A stretch of 64,000 bases of DNA from positions 372,001-436,000 of the forward strand of contig NZ_JBHJHQ010000005.1 in the NCBI RefSeq assembly GCF_042219825.1, given 5' to 3'. The stretch is from JBHJHP01 sp042219825 (GTDB taxonomy: Bacteria > Bacteroidota > Bacteroidia > Bacteroidales > UBA5342). The notes under the pieces are model-generated. The model made no database searches. It had not been told where the DNA came from and saw only the letters and a list, made by a program, of their open reading frames with translations. The first letter of the stretch is position 1, and each line of letters opens with the position of its first letter. The position numbers and the translations under genes were made by a program. Shown piece after piece: positions 26,257 to 35,236 of this stretch.

Positions 26257-28170
26257 ATGATGAAAAAATTATCAATTTTAATATTCCTGCTCTGGGGGGC
26301 TTATTCGGCATCATCAAAATCTCCTATCAAGTTTGGTGATGTAACCATTGAAATGCTTGAAATGACGCATTATGAAAAAGACTCAACAGCAGCAGCTGTG
26401 ATACTTTGTGATTATGGAGAACTCGATGGATTCAACTTTCAACGCACCTTAAGAATTAAGATTTTATCAAAAGATGGTCTGAAATGGGCAAACTGGACAT
26501 TTTCTACCAATGCCAAAGGCGATATTAAGGGAAAAACATTTAATCTTGTTAACGGTGAAATAGAGGAAACCAAACTAAGCCGCACGGAAGATGTATTTAA
26601 AGAACATATAATCGATGATGAATTTCGACTAAGGGTTTCTATGCCTAATGTAAAGGTCGGATCAGTTATTGACATTGAATATCACATGAACGGTATCCCT
26701 CAATATTGGTACTTTCAAAATACAATTCCGGTAGTTCACAGTGAACTACAATTTTATGAGTCATCATACATTGATTTTTCCAAATCTTACACAGGTTTCG
26801 AAACACTGGATGTACTTGAGTCTAACCGTTGGGCCATGTTTGATGTGCCAGCCTTTAGGTCTGAAAAATTCATGAACGATCCTTCAAATTACTTGTCAAA
26901 ATTTCAGTTTGAAATAACATCTGTTATAATTCCCGAATTAAATTACCGAAAAATCTATGCTAATTCATGGAATGATATTGCAGATCACCTCAAACACTCA
27001 GAACGGTTTGGAGTGAAATTACAAAGTGAAAACTTCATCAAAGATCTGGCAGATGAAATAAATCAGGAGGAATTAACTCAGGCTGAAAAGATAAAAGCAG
27101 CAGTCAAATCCATTAAACATGTCAAATGGGATAATAATAAAACCCTATACTGTAGCGCATATACTCTGAAAGACCAATATGAGAAAAAGCTGGCAAATTC
27201 AGCTGAAATTAACATAATGTTGATTGACCTTTTAAATGAGCTTGGAATAAATGCATCGCCGGTGGTGCTAAGTACAAGAGACAATGGAATGCTGCCCATA
27301 TTTAATCCCAGCCTCGATAAACTTAACTATGTTGTAGCGCATGTAAAAGATGAATATGGTGATCTACTGCTGGACGCAACGGATCCATACCTTCATCCAT
27401 ATCTGGTTCCTGAGTATTGCATTAACGGTAAGGGCAGGCTGTTGGAAATGCATACAAATTCCTGGATCTATGTAGGTGCATCAGCTATTGATAAGAGTAG
27501 TTACATCTACGACCTGAAAATGGATTCAACAGGAAAAATGGATGGAGTAGTAAAGCTCCAGGCTGCAGGCTATTCAGCACGTAACAAAAAAGCCAGATAC
27601 CATTCATATAATTCAGCTGAAGATTATGTAATTGACGTTGATAACAGAAACACTTCATTTACGGTAAAAGACTATGATTTACTGGGATTTGAGGATTCAG
27701 AATCGGCAACTACTGAGAAATATTCTATTGAAATTGAAAACAAAGGCAACAGGATTGGATCAGTATTGCTAATTAATCCTTTGTTTGAAGAAAAGATCGA
27801 TGAAAACCCATTTAAACTTGAAAAACGTTTATACCCGATTGATTTTATATATCCCTTTGAAAAAAATCTGCTTGTAAATATACAACTACCTGATAATGCG
27901 GTTATTCAAGAACTACCGAAAGCACTGAGACTTGAAATGCCTGATAAAAGTATTACCGCATTTTACAGTGTTGACCAAAAAGGAAACACGGTACAGGTAT
28001 TATACCAACTAAGTGTAAAAGAGCCATTTATCAACCAGGATAAGTATGAAAATATCAAGAATTTCTATAGGATTCTGGTCGAAAAACATGCTGAAAAACT
28101 GATTATAAATTTTCAGGATGAAAAGAAGGCAAAAGTGAATAAACAAAATGTTCTGACTATAAATTCCTAA
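26257..28170 (+). CDS. Secreted DUF3857/transglutaminase-fold protein, catalytic residues lost (copy 1)
   Basis: A 637-residue secreted protein: signal peptide (MMKKLSILIFLLWGAYSASS), an N-terminal beta-rich region of the DUF3857 type (FNFQRTLRIKILSKDGL, VKVGSVIDIEY), a transglutaminase-like core about 270-390, and a C-terminal beta domain (ENPFKLEKRLYPIDFIYP). In the core, the catalytic Cys position is Ser315 (LANSAEINIML), the His position is Tyr358 (KLNYVVAHV) and the Asp is kept at Asp376 (LLDATDP). It is thus probably not an enzyme; a binding or structural role in the periplasm is possible. The next gene is a close tandem paralogue. It has its own promoter box just after the clpB terminator. 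Confidence 0.8.
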   Translation: MMKKLSILIFLLWGAYSASSKSPIKFGDVTIEMLEMTHYEKDSTAAAVILCDYGELDGFNFQRTLRIKILSKDGLKWANWTFSTNAKGDIKGKTFNLVNGEIEETKLSRTEDVFKEHIIDDEFRLRVSMPNVKVGSVIDIEYHMNGIPQYWYFQNTIPVVHSELQFYESSYIDFSKSYTGFETLDVLESNRWAMFDVPAFRSEKFMNDPSNYLSKFQFEITSVIIPELNYRKIYANSWNDIADHLKHSERFGVKLQSENFIKDLADEINQEELTQAEKIKAAVKSIKHVKWDNNKTLYCSAYTLKDQYEKKLANSAEINIMLIDLLNELGINASPVVLSTRDNGMLPIFNPSLDKLNYVVAHVKDEYGDLLLDATDPYLHPYLVPEYCINGKGRLLEMHTNSWIYVGASAIDKSSYIYDLKMDSTGKMDGVVKLQAAGYSARNKKARYHSYNSAEDYVIDVDNRNTSFTVKDYDLLGFEDSESATTEKYSIEIENKGNRIGSVLLINPLFEEKIDENPFKLEKRLYPIDFIYPFEKNLLVNIQLPDNAVIQELPKALRLEMPDKSITAFYSVDQKGNTVQVLYQLSVKEPFINQDKYENIKNFYRILVEKHAEKLIINFQDEKKAKVNKQNVLTINS

Positions 28171-28576
28171 TACTACTATTTGCTATATAAGGAAAAGGAT
28201 GATTTATCATCATTTGACAATGCTGGACTGAAAACCTTTTAAATAGCTCATTATAGCAACCAGCATCCAGTAATATATCTAAACAACACTGCTTCTTTAG
28301 CTCTTAATCAAAAAATATCCTAACAAGAGAACATGTGATCAGAAAAACGCATGGTGTGACTTTGAAAATATCGACACACTTCTTATTTAGAACAGATACA
28401 AATTCATAAAAGCCACGTTTTGCGGCTTTTTTTTATGCCTTAAATTTCTACCTTTGAATAACCTGTTTTAAAGAATATATGAAAATTAGTTTCACACCTG
28501 TTATTTATCTTCATAATATCAGATTATTACAACTGATCAGAACACTAAGCATCCAATACATTAACCACAACAAAAT
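28171..28576. other. Intergenic region between the two DUF3857 paralogues
   Basis: No gene seen. It holds a weak GATGAT/ATCATC hairpin at 28198-28211, then at 28383-28470 the second copy of the clpB-end/terminator/promoter block. The terminator-like stem in this copy (28409-28436 region) is weakened by a mismatch but keeps its T-run. Confidence 0.5.
28383..28470 (+). repeat. Duplicated 88-base block, copy 2
   Basis: Diverged copy of 26130-26217. It starts with TTATTTAGAAC, which in copy 1 encodes the final residues and stop of clpB, although no clpB frame exists here. It keeps a TAnnTTTG box as TACCTTTG at 28449-28456 and the tail GAATAACCTGTTTTA. The promoter box is conserved while the surrounding bases changed, which suggests it is used. 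Confidence 0.8.
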
Positions 28577-30475
28577 ATGATTAAAATGAAAAAACTAATT
28601 GGGGTTTCAATTTTTATGGTGTTCACCCTCTTTCTTTCCGCCAAAGCACCTATTAAGTTTGGCAAAGTTGAAATGGATATCCTTAAAATGACTGTCTATG
28701 AAAAAGATACAACAGCTTCCGCCGTGATCCTTTGTGACTATGGAGAATTTGATCCGGATGAATATCAGTTTAACAGGATACTAAGAGTAAAAATATTAAA
28801 AAAGGATGGTCTCGATTGGGCAAACTGGACATTTCCAACCAGCGAAAAAGGAATGATCAGGGGTAAAACTTTCAATATTGTTGATGGCAAAATTGAGGAA
28901 ACCAAACTCAACAAATCCGACGATGTGTACAAAGAACACATTTACGATGATTATTATCAGTTGAGAGTTTCAATGCCCAATGTAAAAGTGGGCTCGGTCA
29001 TAGATATAGAATATGGAGTGTTCGGACTACCTGATACATGGAAGTTTCAATACAAAATACCGGTTGCTCACAGTGAACTGGTAATATATGATAATCCTTA
29101 TGTTAACTATACAAAGTCATATACCGGGTTTGAGAAACTGGATGTATATCAACCAAATCGCTGGGCCATGTTTGATGTACCTGCTTTCAGAGCCGAAAAA
29201 TATATGAACGATCCTTCAAACTATGTTTCAAAGTTCTATTTCGAAATTACCTCAATCATCATTCCTGAAATCGGTTATAGAAAAATTTATGCAACATCGT
29301 GGGATGCAATTGCAAATCTGTTGAACAAATCCTCCTACTTCGGTGGTAAAATGAGAGGTAACGGATTCATAAAAGATATTGCTAAAGAAATCAATAGTCA
29401 GGAGCTTACGAGGGAACAAAAAATAATGATGGCGGTAAGCAGTATAAAAGAAGTAAAATGGGATGAAACAAAACGTTTAGGTTGTACATCATTTTCGCTT
29501 AAAGACCGATACGATAAAAAGCTTGCAAATTCAGCAGAAATTAATATTATGCTTATTAACCTGCTTAATGAACTGGGAATTGAAGCCAATCCTGTTGTAT
29601 TGAGCACAAGAGACAATGGCATGTTGTCATTATTCAATCCAAGCCTTGACAAACTCAACTACGTAGTGGCAAGAGTTACAGATGAACACGGAGACCTTTT
29701 ACTTGATGCAACAGATCAATACCTTCATCCCTTCCTGATTCCGAAGTACTGTTTGAACACCCGTGGAAGGTTAATAACTGACATAAGTAATGAGTGGATC
29801 AGTCTGAATGCAGGAGCGGTTGACAAAAAAAGTTCGATATACAACCTTAAAATGGATTCTACAGGAAAAATTGATGGTAAAATAACTTTAGTGTCATCCG
29901 GATATTCAGCTCGTGATAAACGAAACAGGTTTTATTCGTTTAATGGAGAAGAGGATTATGTAATCGATTTTGAGAAAAGAAATTCAACTTTTTCTGTAAA
30001 AGATTATGATTTAAAAGGTTTCGGAGATTCGGAAGACGCTACTCAGGAACAATACAACATTGAAATTGATACGCGAGGTAGTATGGTTGGATCAATGGTA
30101 TTATTAAATCCCCTGTTTGAAGAGAAGATAAGTGAAAATCCATTTAAGCTTGAAAAACGTTTATACCCGATTGATTTTACCTATCCCTTTGAAAAAAAGC
30201 TAATTGTGACTATGCAGCTTCCACCAAATGCGGTTGTTGAGGAATTACCAAAACCTTTAAAACTGGTTATGCCTGACAAGAGCGTCACAGCAATTTACAA
30301 TGTTATACAAAATGGTAGTATGATTCAGGCTTTGTATAAGTTCAACGTCAATAATCCTGTAATAAGTCAGGAAAATTATACCTATATAAAGAATTTTTTC
30401 ACATTACTGCTCGAAAAACATTCTGAAAATCTGATTATTAAGTTGGAAGAAGGAAGTGAATCTGCTGATCTATAA
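28577..30475 (+). CDS. Secreted DUF3857/transglutaminase-fold protein, catalytic residues lost (copy 2)
   Basis: A 632-residue tandem paralogue of the preceding gene, alike throughout (for example both have the stretches MPNVKVGSVIDIEY, NRWAMFDVPAFR and NPFKLEKRLYPIDF). Signal peptide MKKLIGVSIFMVFTLFLSAKA from the second ATG at 28586; either ATG could be used. The transglutaminase core again has Ser for Cys (LANSAEINIML) and Tyr for His (KLNYVVARV), while the Asp of LLDATDQ remains. Loss in both copies in the same way means the change came before the duplication. The next gene, 27 bases downstream and probably cotranscribed, encodes a related protein with an intact triad. Confidence 0.8.
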   Translation: MIKMKKLIGVSIFMVFTLFLSAKAPIKFGKVEMDILKMTVYEKDTTASAVILCDYGEFDPDEYQFNRILRVKILKKDGLDWANWTFPTSEKGMIRGKTFNIVDGKIEETKLNKSDDVYKEHIYDDYYQLRVSMPNVKVGSVIDIEYGVFGLPDTWKFQYKIPVAHSELVIYDNPYVNYTKSYTGFEKLDVYQPNRWAMFDVPAFRAEKYMNDPSNYVSKFYFEITSIIIPEIGYRKIYATSWDAIANLLNKSSYFGGKMRGNGFIKDIAKEINSQELTREQKIMMAVSSIKEVKWDETKRLGCTSFSLKDRYDKKLANSAEINIMLINLLNELGIEANPVVLSTRDNGMLSLFNPSLDKLNYVVARVTDEHGDLLLDATDQYLHPFLIPKYCLNTRGRLITDISNEWISLNAGAVDKKSSIYNLKMDSTGKIDGKITLVSSGYSARDKRNRFYSFNGEEDYVIDFEKRNSTFSVKDYDLKGFGDSEDATQEQYNIEIDTRGSMVGSMVLLNPLFEEKISENPFKLEKRLYPIDFTYPFEKKLIVTMQLPPNAVVEELPKPLKLVMPDKSVTAIYNVIQNGSMIQALYKFNVNNPVISQENYTYIKNFFTLLLEKHSENLIIKLEEGSESADL

Positions 30476-30502
30476 AATCCGGGGACAAATAAATTCTGAA
30501 TT

Positions 30503-32410
30503 ATGAAATCATTATTTATAGTAATATTGGCAATCCTGCTAACCACAAATCATGCGTTGGGAACAGATCCAGATTATGACATCCGCACAATTCCGGATAA
30601 CCTGAAGGAGAATGCAGATGTAGTCATCAGGTTGGATGAAACGGAATGTATGGTGTATTCCAAAACCAGAGTTAAAATCAAATACAACAGGGTAATAACC
30701 ATACTAAATGAAAGAGGGCTGGAAGCAGCGAACATTATGCTTCCCTATTCATCGCTGTTTAAGGTTTCGTATCCTTCAGGTGCTATTTACAAAGCAGATG
30801 GAAAGAAATATAAATCAATCAAAGCCGGTGACGTGTATGATGTAAGCGCCATAACCGAAACATCATTATATGATGACAGCAGAATAAAAATTTATGAACC
30901 ACCGCTGAAGACGACACCATTTACTATAGCCTATTCATATGAAGAAACGTATGATGGAACCATGTTTCTCCCAACCTGGACCTCTTACGAAGGATATAAT
31001 GTTGCTTTGGAAAAATCAGTATTCAAAGTAATTGTAAACGAAGGCCTGGATTTTAAATACAAAGAACAAGCCGTAACTAAACCGGCAAAAATTGAAGCGT
31101 TGAATAACTCAACAAGTTACTACTGGGAAGTTACCAATCAGCCGGCGCCTAAATATGAACCTTTATCAACGAGCATCACAAAAGAGTTTCCAACAGTATT
31201 TACTGCATTAAATGAATTCGAAGCATACCATGTTGAGGGGAATTCTCATGACTGGGATTCCTTTGCCCGGTGGAGATATACCTTAATAGACGGAAGAAAT
31301 GAACTCCCGGAAAAAACGGTCACCGAAATTACGGATCTTACAAAAGATAAAAAAGATGTAAGGGGAAAAGTTGAAACCGTGTACCGGTATATGCAGGATA
31401 AATGTCATTACGTAAATGTGTCGGAAGATATTGGAGGGTGGCAGCCCATTGAAGCCAAAAGAGTGGATGAAGTTGGCTATGGCGACTGTAAAGCACTTTC
31501 AAATTACACCAAAAGTTTACTGGATGTAATCGGAATAAAATCCTATTATACGGTCATAAAAGCAGGTGAGGACATGCCGGATTTTAATGCAGATTTTGTG
31601 AGCAACCAGTTTAATCATGTCATTCTTTGTATTCCCAATCAAAACGATACAATATGGTTGGAATGTACAGATATGAAAATGCCGGCTGGTTATCTTTCCA
31701 CATTTACAGATGACCGCTATGCATTGTTAATTGATAAAGATTCCAGCAAACTTGTTAAAACACCTCGTCTGACTGGACCTCTAAACAGTGAAAGACGTAA
31801 GGCAATTGTAAATATCCATAATGACCTGAGCGCCGACTTTAATGTTGTAACATATTACAGCGGAGAATATGAAAACGAGATCCCATGGTGGTACTCCGAT
31901 GACAACGAAAAGAAAAGACGAAGCACGTATGAAAGTCTATCCTTCTCTGATATACGACTTGACGGATTTAATTATCAAATAAGAGGAGACATTAATGCTG
32001 TAGAGGAAAAACTAAACTTCAGAGTCTTTTCGGCCGGAACACTGATGGGAAGCAGAATAATATTCGAAATTAATAAGCTAAATAAGGAAACATACTCTCC
32101 AAAAAAAGTTTTTAAACGCAGATCAAACCTGGAAATACAGCGAACAATGCTGGAATCTGACACAATTGAATATATACTTCCCGAAGGATTTATTCTTGAA
32201 GCTCAGATTAAACCAATAAAAATCATATCTGATTTCGGCAATTATGAAGCAACTATTAAACAGGAGGGAAATAAACTTACGTATATAAGGAGTGCCAGGT
32301 TTAACAAAGGCATTTATGACAAATCACAGTATGCTGATTTTGTAAAATTCTTCCAGGATATAAAATCTGCCGACCAGCAAAAAGTATTGTTAAAACCGCA
32401 AAATGGTTAG
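30503..32410 (+). CDS. Secreted DUF3857 protein with intact transglutaminase-like triad
   Basis: A 635-residue secreted protein with signal peptide (MKSLFIVILAILLTTNHALG), DUF3857 domain (about 40-215), transglutaminase-like core about 270-400 and a C-terminal beta domain. Here the triad is complete: Cys329 in VGYGDCKALSNYTKSLL, His372 in FNHVILCIP and Asp390 in WLECTDMKMPAG. This class of Bacteroidota protein has a papain/transglutaminase fold and may act as protease, amidase or crosslinker; the substrate is not known. It is only distantly related to the two upstream copies, and lies 27 bases from the second, so the three may form one functional group in the periplasm. Confidence 0.83.
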   Translation: MKSLFIVILAILLTTNHALGTDPDYDIRTIPDNLKENADVVIRLDETECMVYSKTRVKIKYNRVITILNERGLEAANIMLPYSSLFKVSYPSGAIYKADGKKYKSIKAGDVYDVSAITETSLYDDSRIKIYEPPLKTTPFTIAYSYEETYDGTMFLPTWTSYEGYNVALEKSVFKVIVNEGLDFKYKEQAVTKPAKIEALNNSTSYYWEVTNQPAPKYEPLSTSITKEFPTVFTALNEFEAYHVEGNSHDWDSFARWRYTLIDGRNELPEKTVTEITDLTKDKKDVRGKVETVYRYMQDKCHYVNVSEDIGGWQPIEAKRVDEVGYGDCKALSNYTKSLLDVIGIKSYYTVIKAGEDMPDFNADFVSNQFNHVILCIPNQNDTIWLECTDMKMPAGYLSTFTDDRYALLIDKDSSKLVKTPRLTGPLNSERRKAIVNIHNDLSADFNVVTYYSGEYENEIPWWYSDDNEKKRRSTYESLSFSDIRLDGFNYQIRGDINAVEEKLNFRVFSAGTLMGSRIIFEINKLNKETYSPKKVFKRRSNLEIQRTMLESDTIEYILPEGFILEAQIKPIKIISDFGNYEATIKQEGNKLTYIRSARFNKGIYDKSQYADFVKFFQDIKSADQQKVLLKPQNG

Positions 32411-32432
32411 TATTTACATAATCATCAGAGCC

Positions 32433-33362
32433 TTAAAGGGCTTTGATGATTTCTCTCACCTCGGATATATCCAATGATTTGCTTAACTTCTTAAAATTCA
32501 TTGCGTACAGCCACCACTCTTCTGTAAATGAATCTTCCTGTCCCGGTTCAAGATAGGTAATGGGACCAAACGGCGATAATTCACAAAAATCGTTTTCATA
32601 CAGTAATGACATATTATTGGAAACAATTTCGCCATAATCCCTTTCCTCATACACATGAAACTGTTTCACCAGCATCATATCATTCGGTGCAACATATGCC
32701 ATCCAGCCTTCATTGCTATCAAAAGCAATATGCTGTCCGTTTGGCTTTCCTTTAACAATAACCTCCTCGTCTGTTACTGACACATTTTCCTCGGGTTCCG
32801 GCATATAATTAATGGTATGATCCGAATTAAAAACCACGTACCGTTTAGGAAACCTCCAGAATTTGCTCACCGGTGAAATAAATATGCCTCCTCCCCGTAC
32901 CTGCGTTCGGCTCCAGTGGTAACAACTAACCGGATCTTCAGAGAGGTTACGTATGGTTTGCGTAAAAAGTAAATTTGATGTGTTATCCGACAGTTTAAAA
33001 AAACGTTCAAGTTGAATGCCGGTATTGCGATCCTTTTTACTGCGTATAATAATACCCAGTTGGTCAGCATGGATTACATCCCATTCGCCTATCCACAAAT
33101 CGGAATGCTGCGGGATAATCAATTCCGGACCGATATCAAAACGACCTCCGGTCGGACTATGACTATTCAAAGGTGGTTTGTCAACACTAAAGGCATACCT
33201 TTCTTCATTGGGATCCACGTAAAGCACATTCTCTCCTTTCACAGAATACTCAATAATGCGACCACCGCAATTAGGATCAATGATAACGCTGACCCTTCTG
33301 TTTTTTAACAAAAGACAATCTTTAGTACTGTTTTTAGTTATCTGTTTAATCTCTAATGACAT
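32433..33362 (-). CDS. Galactose-mutarotase-like fold protein (DUF4380-like)
   Basis: A 309-residue cytoplasmic protein. The pattern at the start (LKNRRVSVIIDPNCGGRIIEY, then NVLYVDP) and the beta-sandwich make-up suggest the galactose mutarotase-like superfamily, close to the DUF4380 family of Bacteroidota. Conserved-looking pieces are GGRFDIGPELIIP, FTQTIRNLSEDPVSCYHWSRTQ and PFGPITYLEPGQEDSFTEEWW. No signal peptide. A sugar-binding or epimerase role is an inference. It converges with the DUF3857 gene (22 bases between stops). Confidence 0.6.
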   Translation of the reverse strand: MSLEIKQITKNSTKDCLLLKNRRVSVIIDPNCGGRIIEYSVKGENVLYVDPNEERYAFSVDKPPLNSHSPTGGRFDIGPELIIPQHSDLWIGEWDVIHADQLGIIIRSKKDRNTGIQLERFFKLSDNTSNLLFTQTIRNLSEDPVSCYHWSRTQVRGGGIFISPVSKFWRFPKRYVVFNSDHTINYMPEPEENVSVTDEEVIVKGKPNGQHIAFDSNEGWMAYVAPNDMMLVKQFHVYEERDYGEIVSNNMSLLYENDFCELSPFGPITYLEPGQEDSFTEEWWLYAMNFKKLSKSLDISEVREIIKAL

Positions 33363-33528
33363 ACAAATTGGGATTTATAAGACTTAAAGTTACAAAATCA
33401 TCATGTAGTTTTGCACAACAGACACCAGAGATTAACCTGAACTAATAAATTTTATTAATTTTTATGTTTGCAGAAGGAAACTCGTACAAAACAGGATTCA
33501 AAAGGATTTAAAGATCAGGGAAACAAAT
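33363..33528. other. Intergenic, promoter-like boxes only
   Basis: No gene seen. On the plus strand TAGTTTTG (near 33407) and TATGTTTG (near 33464) match TAnnTTTG, but no plus-strand gene follows for more than 4 kb, so they are either chance matches in AT-rich DNA or promoters of an unrecognised small RNA. Confidence 0.3.
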
Positions 33529-33657
33529 TTAGGGTTTTTGTTCTGTATCCTGTCTTTTAAGCCATACCTCCCTTTTTGCCTCTGCCCATTTTAAGGCAAA
33601 AAGCACAGCTAATAAAATAACAATCAGTATAATCCAGTTAATGACTTTCCTTTTCAT
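33529..33657 (-). CDS. 42-residue single-pass membrane peptide
   Basis: A short frame starting at ATG 33657 and ending TAA at 33529. It has a positively charged start (MKRKVINW), one hydrophobic helix of about 15-18 residues (IILIVILLAVLFALKW) and a charged, helical tail (AEAKREVWLKRQD). This is a normal topology for small bacterial membrane proteins that sit beside a larger partner. The positive-inside start and clean hydrophobic stretch are unlikely in random sequence, but there is no strong ribosome-binding site and no family that I recognise. Confidence 0.5.
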   Translation of the reverse strand: MKRKVINWIILIVILLAVLFALKWAEAKREVWLKRQDTEQKP

Positions 33658-33823
33658 CCGTTTAAATTTTCAAGTTGGCAATAAATAATACTTTAAAATT
33701 TAAGAATCCCACTGTGTCGGGATAACCGCTCCGGTCTCACATAAACTTGTTTTAATCATGCTAATTGTATAATTTTTAATTAAAGAAGTTCATGCCCGTT
33801 TTATAACATCGAATACGTTATTT

Positions 33824-34507
33824 TTAAGTAAGTATGGCTACTGCCCTTACCAACGAATAGTTTAATTCCCTTACCTTCAACGGCATAATCACAAGTTCCA
33901 CAGACCCGTTGCTGAGGATATCAAGATTTGTGACACCGGTAACAACTAGAATACCCGATTCTCCAAGTTTTGCATAAACCTCTTTAAACTCAGGCAAATA
34001 ATGATTGTTAGCCAAAAACGGGGTATCTGTTAAAATCATATTAGCCTGTTTTCTTGCCAACCATTCCACAAGGTCTACTCCAACTGTGGGATATTTATCA
34101 AAATATAAATTTCTATCTGAATGATTTTTACTCCAGCCGGTTCTGATCAAAAGACTGTCGCCTGCAACAAAGCTATCTTCCGTTTCACCCAGTATATCAC
34201 AGGTCAGTACATCGCTCGGTGTTGCATCATTAATATCAACTATCCAGGCTTTTGTAAAATAACGACCACAATACACTGAAGAAATATCTGTTTTCTTTAT
34301 TTCATTTCCGGGAACATACAGATTGGTTAATCCAGCCAATTCACTGTTTAAAGCTGCAAGATCTTCATAATCCATCCATGTTTTAAGCTCAGTCAGCCTG
34401 GAAAGAACAGAACCTGAAACAAGATACGATATGTCGATATATCTTTTCAACAAAGCAATTTGATAAATTTGGTTACAAGTATAACTAAAAAATGCGAAAG
34501 CATGCAT
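33824..34507 (-). CDS. Cyclase/kynurenine-formamidase-like protein without the metal motif
   Basis: About 227 residues (or about 209 if the TTG at 34453 is the start). The second half is like the cyclase superfamily (which includes kynurenine formamidase): AWIVDINDATPSDVLTCDIL, DSLLIRTGWSKN, then NHYLPEFKEVYAKLGESGIL and VELVIMPLKVRE. The family's metal-binding HxGTHxDxPxH motif should lie around residues 45-70, but that stretch reads LKTWMDYEDLAALNSELAG and lacks it. The protein may be inactive as a hydrolase or may do something else. The N-terminal residues before KRYIDIS look untranslated, so the start is uncertain. Minus strand, monocistronic. Confidence 0.6.
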   Translation of the reverse strand: MHAFAFFSYTCNQIYQIALLKRYIDISYLVSGSVLSRLTELKTWMDYEDLAALNSELAGLTNLYVPGNEIKKTDISSVYCGRYFTKAWIVDINDATPSDVLTCDILGETEDSFVAGDSLLIRTGWSKNHSDRNLYFDKYPTVGVDLVEWLARKQANMILTDTPFLANNHYLPEFKEVYAKLGESGILVVTGVTNLDILSNGSVELVIMPLKVRELNYSLVRAVAILT

Positions 34508-34530
34508 TTATATAGATCTGCATGAAAACA

Positions 34531-34562
34531 AAAAGGCATCCGTCAGTCGACGGATGCCTTTT
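34531..34562. terminator. Terminator of the thrS-infC-rpmI-rplT operon
   Basis: AAAAGGCATCCGTC (34531-34544) pairs perfectly with GACGGATGCCTTTT (34549-34562), a 14-bp stem with a 4-base loop. On the minus strand it is followed by TTTTTGTTTTC, the usual T-rich tract, 21 bases beyond the rplT stop. Confidence 0.88.
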
Positions 34563-34583
34563 CAACGAATGACCTTAAGTCAC

Positions 34584-34943
34584 TTATTTTTTTAATGCGC
34601 TTTCGGCTTTTTTCAGCACAGCTTTGAAAGCAGTTGGATGATCAATAGCCAGAGAAGCCAAAACTTTTCTGTTGATCTCTACATTGGCCTTTTTCAAACC
34701 ACCCATTAACTGAGAATATGACATCCCCTCTAAGCGGGCTGCAGCGTTAATACGCTGAATCCAAAGTGCACGGAAACTTCTTTTTTTAACGCGTCTGTCA
34801 CGGTAAGCATAATTCAATCCTTTCTCGTAGCTATTCTTAGCAACGGTCCATACATTTTTTCTGCTACCGAAATAACCTTTTGTCTGTTTAAGAACCCTTT
34901 TTCTTCTGGCTCTTGATGCTACAGAATTTACTGATCTTGGCAT
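34584..34943 (-). CDS. rplT: Ribosomal protein bL20
   Basis: bL20 binds 23S rRNA and is needed early in large-subunit assembly. The 119 residues begin MPRSVNSVASRARRKR and contain TKGYFGSRKNVWTVA and the conserved RINAAARLEGMSYSQ, all strongly diagnostic. It is the last gene of thrS-infC-rpmI-rplT, 75 bases after rpmI. In other bacteria L20 represses this operon by binding its mRNA; a small hairpin between rpmI and rplT (34970-34983) is the only local structure that I see. Confidence 0.98.
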   Translation of the reverse strand: MPRSVNSVASRARRKRVLKQTKGYFGSRKNVWTVAKNSYEKGLNYAYRDRRVKKRSFRALWIQRINAAARLEGMSYSQLMGGLKKANVEINRKVLASLAIDHPTAFKAVLKKAESALKK

Positions 34944-34969
34944 AACTTTTAATTTTTGAATGGTTAGCG

Positions 34970-34983
34970 CTCCTCATTAGGAG
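34970..34983 (-). other. Small hairpin between rpmI and rplT
   Basis: CTCCT (34970-34974) and AGGAG (34979-34983) form a 5-bp stem with a 4-base loop in the 75-base rpmI-rplT gap. On the mRNA the AGGAG could be taken for a Shine-Dalgarno-like sequence held in the stem, but it is 27 or more bases from the rplT start, so a regulatory role is only a guess. Confidence 0.25.
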
Positions 34984-35018
34984 TCTTTAAGCTAATTCAC
35001 TCTGTTAATAACTCGTTT

Positions 35019-35216
35019 TTACTTCATTGAAAGTAACTCTTTAACGTTATTCTGATCTGCTTTGTCAACAGTACCGAAATACGTTAAATTTCTCTTTCTC
35101 TTCGTTGCTTTTTTAGTCAGGATATGACTTTTATAAGCATGCTTCCTTTTAATTTTACCGCTACCTGTCAACGTAAAACGTTTTTTAGCACCGGAATTTG
35201 TTTTCATTTTAGGCAT
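35019..35216 (-). CDS. rpmI: Ribosomal protein bL35
   Basis: A 65-residue basic protein of the large ribosomal subunit. It begins MPKMKTNSGAKKRFTLTGSG and contains KIKRKHAYKSHILTKK, the standard bL35 pattern. It follows infC by 20 bases and precedes rplT, as in most bacteria. Confidence 0.98.
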   Translation of the reverse strand: MPKMKTNSGAKKRFTLTGSGKIKRKHAYKSHILTKKATKRKRNLTYFGTVDKADQNNVKELLSMK

Positions 35217-35236
35217 TTTGTCTAAATTTTAATGTC

